This document shows, piece after piece, positions 35,461 through 48,739 of a stretch of 64,000 nucleotides of DNA. Position 1 is the stretch's first letter; the number at the start of each line of letters is the position of its first letter. A model generated the notes under the pieces. The model had not been told where the DNA came from and did no database searches. It was given only the letters and a program-made list of their open reading frames with translations. Source of the stretch: Culex pipiens pallens (lineage: Eukaryota; Arthropoda; Insecta; Diptera; Culicidae); the NCBI RefSeq assembly GCF_016801865.2, contig NC_068939.1:129732917-129796916 (forward strand), written 5' to 3'. Both the position numbers and the translations under genes were made by a program.

Positions 35461-38400
35461 ACTTAAAAGTAATTATCGTCAGATCCCAATAAAAGTCCGT
35501 TGGAAGTAGTTTGTTCTGTGTACGATCAGCAGAATAAAGTTCGTTTTAAAGTTCTATGCTCCGAGGTGTTTGATTTCCTCCGGAACTCTCCAAAGTGATC
35601 CGGGCCCCATCCTGTTCTGGTGAATTTTCACCAGGTTTAAATTTTAACACATTCCACTTCCAATTTTTTTTCTGTGCATTAAAAAAATGATAATACATTA
35701 CATCTAGGAATGGTGAAAGTCTGTCACCTGTCACTGACAGATTTAGTGTAAAAAAAAGTTTATTTACTGTCATCTGGGGCGAATCGGGACTTCAGTTTGA
35801 ATAAGAACAGCAGGTTTTAGATCACGCAAAAATATGAAATTTAGAAATCGATGCAATATTTTTGTTAATCTGTATCTGTTAAATCCGAAACCAATAAAAA
35901 AATAACCAATTATTGTGCAGTTAAAAGGCTAAAACAGTTGCATTTTTTTGCTTCTATGTCCAATTCGTTCTCCTTAGGACCAGTAAACTCTCTCCCTATT
36001 TCGAACAAATCAGCTGTTGAAAGGTAGTCCATATCTCAGCTCAGGACAACAACTGCACCAATGTAATTGTTAAAGCAACCAAATAAAATGAAATGAAAAC
36101 AAAAACAAGCTATACTAAATTCTGTAATACTTGTGTCGGAAAAATAAGCTGATAACTCCCATCTGCCCTAAATTAAGTCATGTTCCGTCCAACACGTAGC
36201 ATTTCTCACATCCACATTTTTCCGCCCACAAGTTTTCACTCTCCATAGTGGAAAACACGTGGAACCAAGCTAAGCGCGCTCAACATGTGTATTGTGGAGG
36301 AACTGATCCCAAGAAGGATGAAGCGAAAAAAAAGTGAGAACATAAAATAGACCGCCGACTCGTGATTCAACTGTTGAATGACTTTTCAAGCCTCGTCCTT
36401 TTGCATCCTTCTTGGCTTCTGAGTAACTTGGTAGACTTGAATGATGCATGCTTTTTTAAACCTCTTATAACTTTGAATTTGAATGTTTGACTTCTTTTGA
36501 CTTGTGAACTATTTTTAAATTTTTTTATTTTCAATTTTTTGAAGGTCACTTTGAAGTAAAATAACTCAAACAACTCAACCGTTCCATATTCTTTGACGTA
36601 AATCATCCTGGCATCAACATGCAAATTTGCATTGATGCACTTTTTAACATTTTCCCTCTAAAAGCCACGAGCAAAGTGCTAATAGAGAGAGCATATTAGT
36701 GACCATTTGAGCGGAATGTTCTTCGACGACGGGTACCGTAAATTACCCTCTGGGAGGAAATAAGGCAAAAATTGACGCCCTTTTGACACCATCACCACCG
36801 CTGTCACTGTGAAGGCAACAGAAGTGAAATTTTTGGGGCATTTTTTTTTAGTTTTCCAACTTTGAATAATTGCAAATGCAGTTTTGAAGAATGAGATGAA
36901 TCTTTTTGAAAAATGTCACGAACTGACTTGTTACAATTTAAACGAGTAAAAAATTATGAAACTTTACACTATGTAAACTTGCAAAGTGCAGAATGAAAAT
37001 GCCACGATGGCCAAAGTGGCGCGAAGCAATGATGCGGAAAATGCCTCCCGAGAAGCAAATTTTATAAAAGAAGGAAAAGGGACCTCTAACAATTTTCTTG
37101 AGGCTCTCCCGTCAGCATGCTTCTTCTTGCCAAGTTGGTACGCGATGAGGGCAAGCAACACGAAGCAACAGGAGATCCTTCCGTCCGTCCGGGTGGGGTG
37201 GGGTGGAGCGGAAAATTGTTCATTCTTTGGCTTTTCCTTCGCCACTTAAGGATACAATTGTGTATTCAGGGCTTTTCTTCTTGTGTCACTTCCGCCGAGA
37301 TTTACAGCATCAGGACAGTTCTGGGCGGGTGAAAAGGGGGGGGGAGGGAGGGTTGAATTCTGCAGATCGTTTGAACTTGTTCTTTGAGGGTGATAATTTC
37401 TTAAGAATGGCCGTAGCTGGGATTTTTGCCTAAACTTGTTGCATTTTTTAGTAATTTTTTGTGATTTTTTATGTTGCTAACAAATTAACTGAATTATTTT
37501 ATTTCTAAAGCATAAAACAATGTTTCATAGTTCCTATGGAAAATGTTTCTTCATTACGGTGTCTGACAATGCAATACAAAAAAATCCCTAAAGAGACTCG
37601 TCCTTGCACGTTATCCGTATGTTCCTGGGCTACTTGTTAAGGTGAAGCCACAATCCTGAAGTGTGCGATGAATTTACTCTATTTATCTTCCTCTCACCGC
37701 ACGGACAACAACAACTTGGGGGAAGGGTGGAATATATTAACATTAACTGACCAGCTATACCGGCTCGTACGTAGTAAATCTCCGGGCAGCGAGTTTTATT
37801 TCATCTGCCTGATGAGTTGTATAAATCCATATAATGGGAAGCGTTTATGCTTATTTGATGGTGCTACATAATCAGGCAAGTGGGATTTTAAACGTTTTTT
37901 CGTATGATAACAACAGGAAAAACACTTTATTGAATTGATCATCAACTGGATTTATTTGCAGGTATTTTTTAACGTCAAAGTATCTGAAATGATACTTCAA
38001 AATTGCACTTTTTCAAGTGGTCTTCGGTTTTGCCTGGAGCAATTTTAAACCCAATTTAAGATAAAGCCTTACGTCACTCTTAAACAATTAAAACAGCTTT
38101 TGTTTTACAAAAAGTGTGAACTGCAAAAAATGCCAAATATAGCAAAAATCAGGCCCTGTATTGGTTTGGTGATAAATCTCTTCATCATCAAACATCAAAA
38201 TTCCCTTCTAATAAATCTCACGATTTTTTACAATCACATTATGAAAAATTAAAATGGTTGAAAAACTATTTTTGATGGTTTGGGTTAAAGTTAATGTAGA
38301 TATGAAGCACAATAATAAGTGGTGTCTATTTAAGTCCAATCAGTTCATTAAATCTGAAGGTAAACTAATCTGGATTCACACAAAAACATTTGTGATTGAA
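35461..38400. other. Non-coding intronic stretch
   Basis: 35767-36180 shares phrases (CATCTGGGGCGAATCGGGAC, CCAGTAAACT) with 45503-45670 and 13860-13950, so it is a diverged repeat. 36180-37340 looks single-copy with moderate GC (G/C-rich near 37180-37350). No recognised exon. Confidence 0.5.
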
Positions 38401-38654
38401 AACGCTTTGAAACAAGTCTAAAACGTTGAAGATCTGGCAACCCTGTCTCAAGTTATGACCACTTAAGTGATATTTATGCACTTTTTTGAAGCCGGATCTC
38501 ACTTAAATCTACATAAACTATGTCCAGAACCACCATCCGAACAATCGTTGGTTAGGTTAACAAAAGACCTTTCCGACGAGTCCAAAACATTGAAGATGTG
38601 GCAACCATATCTCGATTTATGACCACTTCTGTGATATTTATGTACTTTTTTGTA

Positions 38655-40105
38655 GCTGAGCAATTCTCTACGAAATCGGTCTTTTTTTTAATTTTAATTT
38701 TTGTATTTTTTAATTCGACTGAAACTTTTTTGGTGCCTTCGGTATGCCCAAAGAAGCCATTTTGCATCATTAGTTTGTCCATATAATTTTCCATACAAAT
38801 TTGGCAGCTGTCCATACAAAAATAATGTATGAAAATTCAAAAGTATGTATCTTTTGAAGGAATTTTATGATCGATTTGATGTCTTCAGCAAAGTTGTAGG
38901 TATGGATAGAGACTACACTGAAAAAAATAATACACGTTAAAAAATTGTGATTTTTAATTTAACTTTTTGTCACTAAAACTTTATTTGCAAAAAAAAACAC
39001 TATTTTTTTTATATGTTTTAGAGGACATCAAATGCAAACTTTACAGAAATTTACAGGTTTTGCAAAAAATCTTTGAGCGAGTTATGAATTTTTGAATCAA
39101 TACTGATTTTTTTTCAAAAATTGAAATATTGGTCGCAAAAAATTTTCAACTTCATTTTTCGATGTAAAATCAAATTTGCGATCAAAAAGTATTTGAGTGA
39201 AATTTTGATAAAGTGCACCGTTTTCAAGTTAAATCCATTTCTAGTTGACTTTTTTTTAAAAAAAGTCGCAGTTTTTTTTAAATAAGTGCACATGTTTCAC
39301 GAATGTTTCATATTTTAACATTGTTAATCGGACCATTAGTTGCTGAGATATCGACATTAGAAAATGGTGGGTTGTTTGGTGAGACTTAGAAAACATCGAT
39401 TTTCCTGTTTTTAAACGCTTGCATGGCAATATCTCAGCATCTAAGGGTCGTATCAACAAAGTTTAAAAAATCAAAATATAGAGAATTTTCTCAGCTTTTC
39501 AAAAATATTCAAAAGTGGGCAAACATGTGCACTAATTTAAAAAAATGAAAAACTGCGACTATTTTCAAAAAAGTCACCTAAAAATGGATTTAACTTGATA
39601 ACGGTGCACTTTATCAAAATTTCACTGATGTACTTTTTGATTGCAAATTTGATTTTTCATCGAAAAATGAAGTTTAAAATTTTTCAAGACCAATATTTCG
39701 ATTTTTTTATAAAATCAGTATTGATTCAAAAATTTATAACTCGCTCAAAGATTTTTTGCACAACCTGGAAATTTCTGAACAGTTGGCATTTTATGTCCTC
39801 TTAAACATATAAAAAAATAAAAATAGTTTTTTCAGTGTAGTCCATATCCATACCTACAACTTTGCAGAAGACACCAAATCGATCAAAAAATTCCTTCAAA
39901 AGATACAGATTTTTGAATTTTCATACATCATTTTTGTGTGGACAGCTGCCAAATTTGTATGGAAAATTATATGGACAAACTAATGATGCAAAGTTGCTTC
40001 TTTGGGCATACTGAAGGCACCAAAAAAGTTTCAGTCGGATTAAAAAAATACAAAAATTAAAATTCTAAAAAAAAGACCAATTTTGTAGAGATGCTCATGA
40101 ATTAA
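38655..40105. repeat. Palindromic element, about 1.45 kb
   Basis: Inverted arms: GAGCAATTCTCTACGAAATC at the left against GTAGAGATGCTC at the right. Inner pairs include CATACCTACAACTTTGC, GGAAAATTATATGGACAAAC and ACGGTGCACTTTATCAAAAT. The centre (39250-39560) is a shorter palindrome. Left of it, 38400-38655 is a piece of the 61.3-kb tandem-repeat family. Confidence 0.8.
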
Positions 40106-40260
40106 TTGTTACCGAATTCCTTAAAATAAACAAATTTATTACTTTCCTTTCTAAATTTTGCCTCTATTGGCACAGTGAAAAAAAATCTCCCGCGTCCCAG
40201 GAATTCCCGGGAAATGGCAAAATTCAACTCTCGATTCCCGAGATATTGAAAATCTCGACA

Positions 40261-41822
40261 CGGCGTGTTTTCTAGAACAACCTTATCAGGAAAAAATAGT
40301 CATCGCCACTTTCAAATGTGTCTTATAGGAAATTCTCGCAGCTTTCCAATGCTTCTAAGAGCGAAATGTTTCATCGGGAAATTTCTGAGATATCTCTATT
40401 TTAATTTTTTTTGGTTTTAAATTCCTTTATTATTTATTGGAAACTTTATACTAACAGTTCAGAAAACTTATCAAATGATGTGTTTCATGAGTCATTTACT
40501 CATCAAAATGTTTGCACATTTTGAAACATTTTGAAAATTGTGTTTGTCTAATTTTTTGAATATATGGGATTTATTCAGAAATTAAAATCACAAAACAGTG
40601 TAAAAATTTATTTTTTACAAGAATTATTTGAAAATTACATATTTTTTGTGTACAAATATCACGTGTCTACTCTGATTTAGCTTGTTCAGCCGAAACTTTG
40701 GCAGGTTTGTAATTGTTAATGGTATTATTGAATTTTAATGAATAAATTTGATATTTTCTTAAGCAAACATTAACCAGGAACATAAATACAAATATGATTT
40801 GAAATCGAAAATGTACTACATATTACTGTAGCAAGCTTCAAAAGTCATGTTTTCATGAGTATAAATAAAGATAAAATTTTATATAATGTTTTCTGTAGAG
40901 AATGCACTTGAAAGTAGCAATAAAACTCGAGTTTTCCAATTCAGAATTCTGAAAACACCGTCACGAACATTTATTTTTGTTTGAACAAAAATTAAATAGT
41001 ATTTTAACAAAAAAAAATCTAACAGAAACTTTCTTTCCAAACTATTTGAACAAAAATCAAGACATATATATTTTTTTAGAGATTGAAGATGAGAGTCTTA
41101 TAAACTTCTAAAATATTGCTAATTCCTTGATCATGTTGGGTCTCGTGGCGCAGGGGTAGCGGCTTCGGCTGCCGATCCCGATGATGCTATGAGACGCGGG
41201 TTCGATTCCCGCCTTATCCACGGAGCTTCTATCGGATGGTGAAGTAAAACGTCGGTCCCGGTTTCTCCTGTCTCGTCAGAGGCGCTGGAGCAGAAATCCC
41301 ACGTTAGAGGAAGGCCATGCCCCGGGGGGCGTAGTGCCAATAGTTTCGTTTTTTTGATCATTTAATACAAAAAAAAACTGAAAAATCAGACCGGTGTTAT
41401 TTGTACACAACAATTATGTAATAATCTATTTGTTCTTGTAAAAATAATATTTCAATACGGTTTCATTATTTTATTCTTTGAATAAATCCCACATATTCAA
41501 AAATTCGGTTAAAACTTAATTTTCAAAATGTTTAGCGGTTTGCAACCTTCTACAAAGTTGTTTCTTGTCTTATTTTGCACATTTTGGTCAGTCATGAAAC
41601 ACATCATTTGACAAGTTTCCTGGACTGTTATTTAAAAGTTTCCAATAAATGATCAAGGATTTTGAAAGAAAAAACTTAAAATAGAGATATCTCAGAAATT
41701 TCCAGATAAAACATTTCGCTTTTAGAAGCATTGGAAAGCTGAGAAAATTTCCTATAAGATACTTTTGAAAGTAGTGATGACTATTTTTTCTCCTTAAGGT
41801 TGCCCAGAAAACACGCCATGCT
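40261..41822. repeat. Palindromic element, 1.6 kb, copy 2, with a SINE inside
   Basis: Same arms and centre as 19935-21535, from ACGGCGTGTTTTCTAGAAC to CCCAGAAAACACGCCATG. The SINE 41135-41353 is inserted just right of the centre. Confidence 0.8.
41135..41353 (+). repeat. tRNA-derived SINE, copy 2
   Basis: Pol III-type A box TGGCGCAGGGGTAGCGG and B box GGTTCGATTCCC, then the SINE body and a T-run end. Bounded by the 8-bp duplication TTGATCAT (41127-41134 and 41354-41361). The uninterrupted host sequence at about 20620 lacks the insertion, which confirms the borders. Confidence 0.85.
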
Positions 41823-43448
41823 CGAGAATCTTTACCTTCTAGTCAGTATCAATTTAAATAGGGTTTTCAAAAAGACGTCAATGTCATTTCTAAAAAAACG
41901 ATGGTTTTCCAAAAATATACTTGAAAAATGGATAAAGTTTTTTCACATCACGTCCTTTGAATGATTTAAACTGGAAAATGAGAAAATTTGTATTGCTTAA
42001 AAGAAAGCTCGCCAATTAATCGGTTGGCTGCAATGCGAACCAATCCGAGCCATACTCAATTAGCGAAGCTGAGCTACCGAATTCCCTGCGGCATAAAATC
42101 CGACCCAGTTGCATCCTTCTTACGCCAAGTACCAGCCGATAACATTTTCCTTCCCCATAATTTCCCCATGAAGTGATAACAATTGAAACGCTGAAACCCC
42201 AGCTGGCAGGCTAATAAATGTTACTATCATTCTATTTTGATTCCGATTCCCATTGCGCACCCACCCACTGGGGCACTTAGCTTGGACCAAAGAATGGGAA
42301 GCAAAATTACCAAGGATCTCTTGAGTGGGTTGGGGGCGATGGTGGTGGGAGGCGCAACCACGGCAACAAATCTCATCCCCCTGCGTTGGGCATTTCCACA
42401 GTTTCATCACCGTTTAGCATCGTCAGAGCCGACGTGGAATGATGATGGCTTGAAAATTGATGAAAAGTAGTCCCCCAGGAGGGTAGAGCGAACCGGATCG
42501 ACTCTGAAATGAAATTGCCTGCTGCGGATCCGGTAGACACCTTCTTCCCCTCCTTGGGGGGAATTGAATTTTGTATGGTAGCATTACTGGGTTTAATTCG
42601 GCACAACTTATTGTTCGGAAATGATTCTTTTTTTTAACTAATTTTAGTTAAAATTTCTTGAGTTTAGTACATCGAAATTCAAGAAAGCAACATCAACAAA
42701 AATATCTTACTCTACAAGCACAGCTTCGTATCTACGCCAACCTGGCATCGCAAAGGGCACGCACATGCCAAACTAAAGTCGTCCTGTGGTTTGTGTGTTT
42801 GCTGCGGAGAGGTTTTGCGGTTAACCCTTCCCACAAGTCTGTGCTGTGTACTTTACTATAAAGTGAACTTTTTTCTCTCGCCCAACCCACAACCTCTGCT
42901 CTCTATCATTAGGCAGCCAGCAAAACCAGAGAAATCAATGTTTCCTAACCTCCACGTCTAGATGATGGTGGAGTCAAAACCCAAATGGGGACATTCGCAC
43001 TTTCAGCACCGTTGATGGCCGCCAGGACGCGTGACTGAGGACCAATGTGGCCGGATTTCGGCGTTTTTTTTTCGATGCTCTATTGCCATCAAAGGAAGAG
43101 GCAAAAAAGTAACATAATTTTCCGATTAGGAAACATTAGCAGCAGGAGAAAAATAAGAAAAGTCCTGTATTGTGTGATTGTTCGTGAGGGGAAGGAAATG
43201 GAATCTCGCGCGCTTAGATGTTCACCGAGCTGGAAAGCTCAACGCGGGAGAGTGGAGTTTATGATACTAATCTCCCTCCGGGATTTTGGGTTCCGGTGCG
43301 GGGACTGCCGGTATTGCTGTGTGCCCAAATTAACGCTGACTACATGGTATGGGTCTGACAACTTGTAGCGTGATGGTAACTCAAAGGATTTTTTTTTTCG
43401 TTTGATGGAAAATCCGCAATGAACTATCTTAAACTAACATGACTCATG
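41823..43448. other. Non-coding stretch, partly single-copy
   Basis: 41980-42600 and 42660-43380 have moderate GC and no visible repeat partner. Several 60-107-codon frames on both strands overlap each other and none has recognisable similarity. Could hold regulatory sequence. Confidence 0.4.
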
Positions 43449-44735
43449 GGTAATTCTCAACCAACTCACTCGAATTCGGGAAAAGTTGCCCCGACCCCTC
43501 TTCGATTTGCGTGAAGCTTTGCCCAAAGGGATAACTTTTGTCCCTGATCACGAACCCGTTTTTTGATATCTCGTGACGGAGGTGTTTTTCAATAATTTGC
43601 AGTCTGAATGATGATGAGATAGAAATTTGATGTCAAAGGGATTTTTATGTACTCAGAATTCCAAAATAGTAGTTTATGCAACAAGTTGCGAAAAGAGGAT
43701 TTTTTCAGCACGAGTCGCACATTTATCCAACGAGGTTCACCGAGTTGGATAAATACGACGAGTGATGAACAAATCCTCTTTTCACAACTTGTTGCAAAAA
43801 CTACTATTTTGGAATTCCGAAAACACCCTTTGAACAGAATTATAGGATAAATTTCCATGCATTGAGTCAATGAATCGTTAAATTCAAAAAATGTTGAAAA
43901 GTATAACTTTTCGAAACAAGTGCTGAAAAGTTCAACTTTTCAACATCCATTTCAGTGCATTTGTTTTGTTTTGAAAAGGGTTACTATTCGATTCTGTTAT
44001 TTTTGGTACAGAAAAGTAGGCTGTTTCGTCGTTCAAGAATGACATGAATAGTAATTAGTTTCACGACGGAATTGCAAAAAACGTATTTTCATCGAAAAAG
44101 AACACTATTTTTTTTTAAACTTTGCCATTTTCTGTTACTCCAACGTAATTTTTTTTGGAACCTGTCATTTTAAGGGAAATTTAATGTACTTTACCCCAGA
44201 AGGGTATTTTTTTTTATTTAGAACACAATTTTTCATTTGAAAATTTCGTATTTTTTCTAACTTTACAGGGTTATTTCCTAGAGTGTAACAATGTTCAACA
44301 AAAATGTAGAGCATACAATTACAAAAAAATTGATTTATAAACATTTGCTTTCAAACATCACGAGTTATCACGATTTTACGAAAAAAAGTTTTTAAATAGT
44401 TACATTTTTTTACATTTTTAGTGTTTTTTTTCTATGAAAAATACGTATTTTCAGAATTCTGAGTACGCCATTAAATCGGGTGTCTAATTTGACGTAAAAG
44501 TACCTTTGACACCAAATTTCTATCTCATCACCGTTTTAGGCTGTAAATTATTGAAAAACACCTCTTTTTGACATGTTCAAAAATGGAAGGGGTCGTACCG
44601 CCCCTCCGTCACAAGATATCGAACCTCGAATTCGCGATCAGGGACAAAAGTTATCCCTTAGGGCAAAGTTTCACGCAAATCGAAGAGGGGTCGGGGCAAC
44701 TGCTGTGTGAGTTGGCGGAGAATTACCCATGTGTA
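43449..44735. repeat. Inverted-repeat element with GGGTAATTCTC ends
   Basis: Starts GGGTAATTCTCAACCAACTC and ends GTTGGCGGAGAATTACCC. Arms include TTGCCCCGACCCCTCTTCG and its complement. The hairpin element 43657-44080 is inserted in its left arm. Confidence 0.75.
43657..44080. repeat. Hairpin-rich element, copy 1 (about 420 bp)
   Basis: The first 160 bp form a near-complete palindrome (AATTCCAAAATAGTAGTTT ... AACTACTATTTTGGAATT) with inner pairs CAACAAGTTG and TTATCCAACGAGG/AGTTGGATAA. Then GAAAAGT/ACTTTTC stems and the end TTTCACGACGGAATTGCAAA. Confidence 0.7.
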
Positions 44736-45502
44736 ACTTTTAGGACAATACAAATTATATTTAAAGTTATTCGAAAGAAAAACCCTTGCAATTATAGTTT
44801 TTTTTTAGTTGAGACGTTTGACTTATTTTGAGTGAGTTTTTTATGTTCAATTTTTGGCTTGTTTTTTACATAAAAAAAAGTTCAAAATATAAATTTTATT
44901 TAAAAATTCAAAAAATGAAAAGGTGAAAGGATAAGGATAAGTTTTTCGTAGAACAAAAGTTGCTCAAAATGACTTCCTGAACACATGCAGAGGTTTAATT
45001 ATTTTTAAGATTCTTTTTGCTTCAAAAGTTTTGAAAACATGGCTTGAAATATGTATCATTCTTATGCTTCCGCTCCCCTCGACCATGACAAGGATAGATA
45101 ACATCGACCAACAAAATTTCTGCGCAGGCTCAACTCGTGAGGAAGCATAAACATTCGGGTTCCCAGAAACACGTGCAAACTGAATTTTACAAAAACACGT
45201 GCAAACTGAATTTTTCAAAAATATTTAGACTATTTGTATGGAGAATTGATGCGATTAACTATATTGCATACAATTTTGGGATTGTATGCAACATCGATGA
45301 ACCGCCTTCATTCTCCAACAAAAAATGTTTTTGTATCTTTTTTTTTTCTTTTTGTGCATAAAAATTAATTTTAAACATTTTTTATTTTTGATAAATATTG
45401 TATTTTTCACATTTTTTTCTAATCACGAACTACAACTTTGCCCAAGACACCAAATTAAATGAATTTAATGCTTTAATTTAATTTATTTGGTCGTATGAAA
45501 GC

Positions 45503-45670
45503 TACCGTCAACTGGGGCGAATTGGGACTACAGTCTCAATAGGGACAGCAGTTTTTAAAGCATTCAAAAAATTCACATCATTTAAAAATATCAAAATTTA
45601 TTGCAAGAACCTGGCTAAAACAGCTGTCTTAATTTGCCCCATGTGTCCAAATTCGCCCCAGATGACGGTA
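45503..45670. repeat. TA-flanked MITE, 168 bp
   Basis: TACCGTCAACTGGGGCGAAT ... ATTCGCCCCAGATGACGGTA inverted ends. Confidence 0.8.
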
Positions 45671-45990
45671 CTCAAAATCAGCTGATTTTGGAGAGAATTT
45701 CTCATAAAAGATTTTGCTTTTGTTGAAAATGTGATTATGTTTTCCATGCACAAGTCATGACCATAATTGGGCATCTCCGAAGTATGTTTTGAATTGATCT
45801 GTAATAATCGATATTTTTGCTAAGCTATATAAAGCTTTTTGCAGATTCTTTGCTCGATTTTTTGTACTCCATAGTTTGTTTCCCTCACAGCCCAAATAAC
45901 ATTCAATCTTGTTCGAGTCACAGTTTGGACAAACTCTCTATAAATCCCATCAAGTAATCCAAAAATGTGGTCTTCACGTAAAAACAAATT

Positions 45991-46620
45991 GCTTAATTCA
46001 CCTTAAGGTGGTAAGTGACTTCCTCACATTCACATAGTGAATTCATTCAGTCAAAATAGCAACATGTTTAACAAATCAACTCATTTTTTTTCCTTCAATC
46101 TTTCTGGCTCATTGTCAAGGTCCAATAAAATCTTGTCCAACGATAGTTCGCATGATAGATTCGGACAATATTTGTATCAAAATATCTTTGACCCGGTCTA
46201 AACAAAAAATGAATAAATAACTGGTGATGGGGTTATCAAATTTTCAATCGTTTGGACGCGTCGGAAAGGTATTTCAAATATCCGTTCGACGAATGGTTAC
46301 ATGATTGATCCGGGCAACGTTTTCATCAAAATATCTGAGATCTGGTCTCAAAAAGTGTATAAATAACACTTTAGTTGCTTATAACTTTTAACTTTTGGGG
46401 CTCAAAGACAGAACGAATGAGACCAAAACGGTCAAAACCGGTTTATTCAGCACCGAGATAATCAAGTGCAATTATTTTGGTCAACATCCCACCACACACA
46501 TAGACATTTGCTCAGAATTTGATTCTGAGTCGATTTGTATACGTGAAGGTGGGTCTAAGAGGTCAAGTTCTTTTTTCAAGTGGTTTTATAACCTTAACTC
46601 ATTAAGGTGAGGAAGGACAA
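45991..46620. repeat. Tandem-repeat MITE-like element
   Basis: CACCTTAAGGTGGTAAGTGA with CTTCCTCACATTC near the left end, ATTAAGGTGAGGAAGGACAA at the right. Internal phrases ATATCT...GATCTGGTCTCA and AATAACACTT recur. Same family as 61309-62206. Confidence 0.7.
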
Positions 46621-47405
46621 GGACTTTAAACAAAACCATTGTTTTTTTATTGTTGAAACACATTAGCAAATGAAGATGATTTGAGCGTAATATTCATATG
46701 GAATTTCTGAATTTTTATGTTTAAAACACTCTCGTACAGATGATTTAAGATGTTGATTATTGGGTCCTAAAATGCAAGGATCTGACACGCATGCAGTTTC
46801 CTGAAGTCCCCACAAGAGGCACTGTCAATATTGTTTACGCTTGTTTTTTGAAAAGATCGTATGAAATAAATACATAAATTTTGTTCCCAAATTATTTTTT
46901 GCCAGTTTTTTTATCTTTTGCGTATATATGCGAGATAATTTCAATTATTACGTAAATTTTTCCACATTTACAATTTATTAGATCAATAAAACAAAGTTCT
47001 ACTTGACGATACAATACAAACAAACTCACTAAACTAAACTAAAAATCTTAATATCTTCAGTTACCTTGAAATAAAATTAAATTAGTTTGATTCTTCCTGA
47101 CCGTTGGTTTAAAATGAATGGAATACTTATTAAATTTCAGTCAAACAAACTAGCTGTCACTGAACACCACAGTGCTGATATGCCAACATTAGGTGCTTGA
47201 CGGAATTAAATGCAGTTTCCCTAGTTGTCCCCTGAGATTAAATATATATAAGAAAAACTTATATTAAACTTAAAAAAGTTTTTAGTTTTGTTATATATGT
47301 TCGATGCGCATACGACATTTTCAAAAGCAACGTGCCAAAAACTTGGTTCGACCTTGGTTCGATTTTGACTTCACTCGCTTTATATGTGGATGACAGTCGT
47401 GACGT

Positions 47406-47647
47406 AGGGGAAATATACCCATTTTAATCACTCTAAGCCAATCGACCAATTCTCATCACTTTTGCCGTTTTCCGCTATTAAATCAATATTTTAAGATGTA
47501 TCAACAATGGAAAGTTGCTTGCTCACTTTTATTTGAGCTATTTATTACTTTAGAACAGTCAAAAACACTTTATGAAAGCTGTAATTCATGATCAAAGTGC
47601 TGATAGGCCGATAATAGAAATAGGCTGAAAAAGGGTATAGTTCCCCT
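47406..47647 (+). repeat. TA-flanked MITE, 242 bp, copy 1
   Basis: AGGGGAAATATACCCATTTT ... GGGTATAGTTCCCCT, flanked by TA. Inverted second copy of the same length at 52327-52568. Confidence 0.85.
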
Positions 47648-47765
47648 AGCCTTGCTAAAATGAAGCTTAGATTTCTGATATTATTGTTTACAGCGATAAA
47701 GCTTATTTTTCTGAGTACAATGACCTTTTGTACGACCACAAAGAGTTTAAAATGGATTTTTAAAT

Positions 47766-47790
47766 CAATTTTGAAAAATTAACCTCACGG
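47766..47790 (+). repeat. Left target-site duplication, 25 bp
   Basis: Identical to 48715-48739; begins CAATTTTGAAAA. Confidence 0.85.
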
Positions 47791-48714
47791 ATCAGTAGTG
47801 CGGTGCCTGTGTGGACGCTCAGTCCTGTTTTTTCGTGTTATTTTCCGTCTCTTTTGTGTCGCTGTTTGAGTGCATGGGTGATTGGTCATTATAATTAAAT
47901 AATGGCATCAGTAGTGCGGTGCCTGTGTGGACGCTCAGTCCTGTTTTTTCGTGTTATTTTCCGTCTCTTTTATGTCGCTGTTTGAGTGCATGGGGTGATT
48001 GGATTTCTTCTTCTTTTTTTTTCATTTATTTTTTTTTCGCGCGTTCGTTGGCCGATGAATTTTATTTTGTTCTCTTTATATTGTTTTCGATAGAAACGAT
48101 CCGATTTTTGTTTTTTGAGACAAGCAAGTCGTATTGCTGGATTAAGTCCTTTCCATATCATCGAGGATCGGAAGGCACGTCGACGGATATGTTTTAAGGC
48201 TTATGATATAAAATAGTTTTAATGAATGAAGCCCTTCCTACATCACCGTTGATCGGAAGGCACGCCGACGGAGAATTTCTGGAGAATCGCGGTCGAATTA
48301 ATACTATATTTAAATCCCTAGATAGGTATCTTTCCGCAGCCGGCTGCCTAAGATTTTTAAAATTTCAACCGATAAACAAATTGCTCATGGTCGCATCACC
48401 TACCACAGTGAATCCTGACCTCATACCCATCTTACTAACCCCTCAAAACTCATGTGATACTTTGTCGGAGACGCAGTCGATTTGGCGGTCCCATCACTCA
48501 AGTATCGGCTAATATTCCCATCCACTTCCCCGTGTCTTACCACTGGTCGTGGCCGGCGTCGGTATTGATCAGCACGATAGGGACCTTTGAAAATTGCGAA
48601 GGGGTGATGATTGGTTCCTACTTTTCATCTGTGGTCCACGGAGCAATGTTTGGGGGTCCTGGTCAATAACGAAGTAGCAGCTACGGGTAGACACCAATGC
48701 TATGCTATGCTATG
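47791..48714 (+). mobile_element. Retroposon with duplicated 5' unit and (TGCTA)n tail, 924 bp
   Basis: Bounded by an exact 25-bp duplication (47766-47790 and 48715-48739). The 5' end has two almost identical units of about 95 bp spaced 116 bp apart, starting ATCAGTAGTGCGGTGCC at 47791 and 47907. A CGGAAGGCACGYCGACGG phrase is duplicated at about 48169 and 48254. The 3' end is CAATGCTATGCTATGCTATG. No reverse transcriptase, so non-autonomous and presumably mobilised in trans. Confidence 0.85.
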
Positions 48715-48739
48715 CAATTTTGAAAAATTAACCTCACGG
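48715..48739 (+). repeat. Right target-site duplication, 25 bp
   Basis: Identical to 47766-47790; directly follows the TGCTA tail. Confidence 0.85.

Noticed and set aside
41138..41215. Functional tRNA gene with A and B boxes
   Set aside because: No acceptor-stem pairing, and it is followed by a SINE body and flanked by a TSD.
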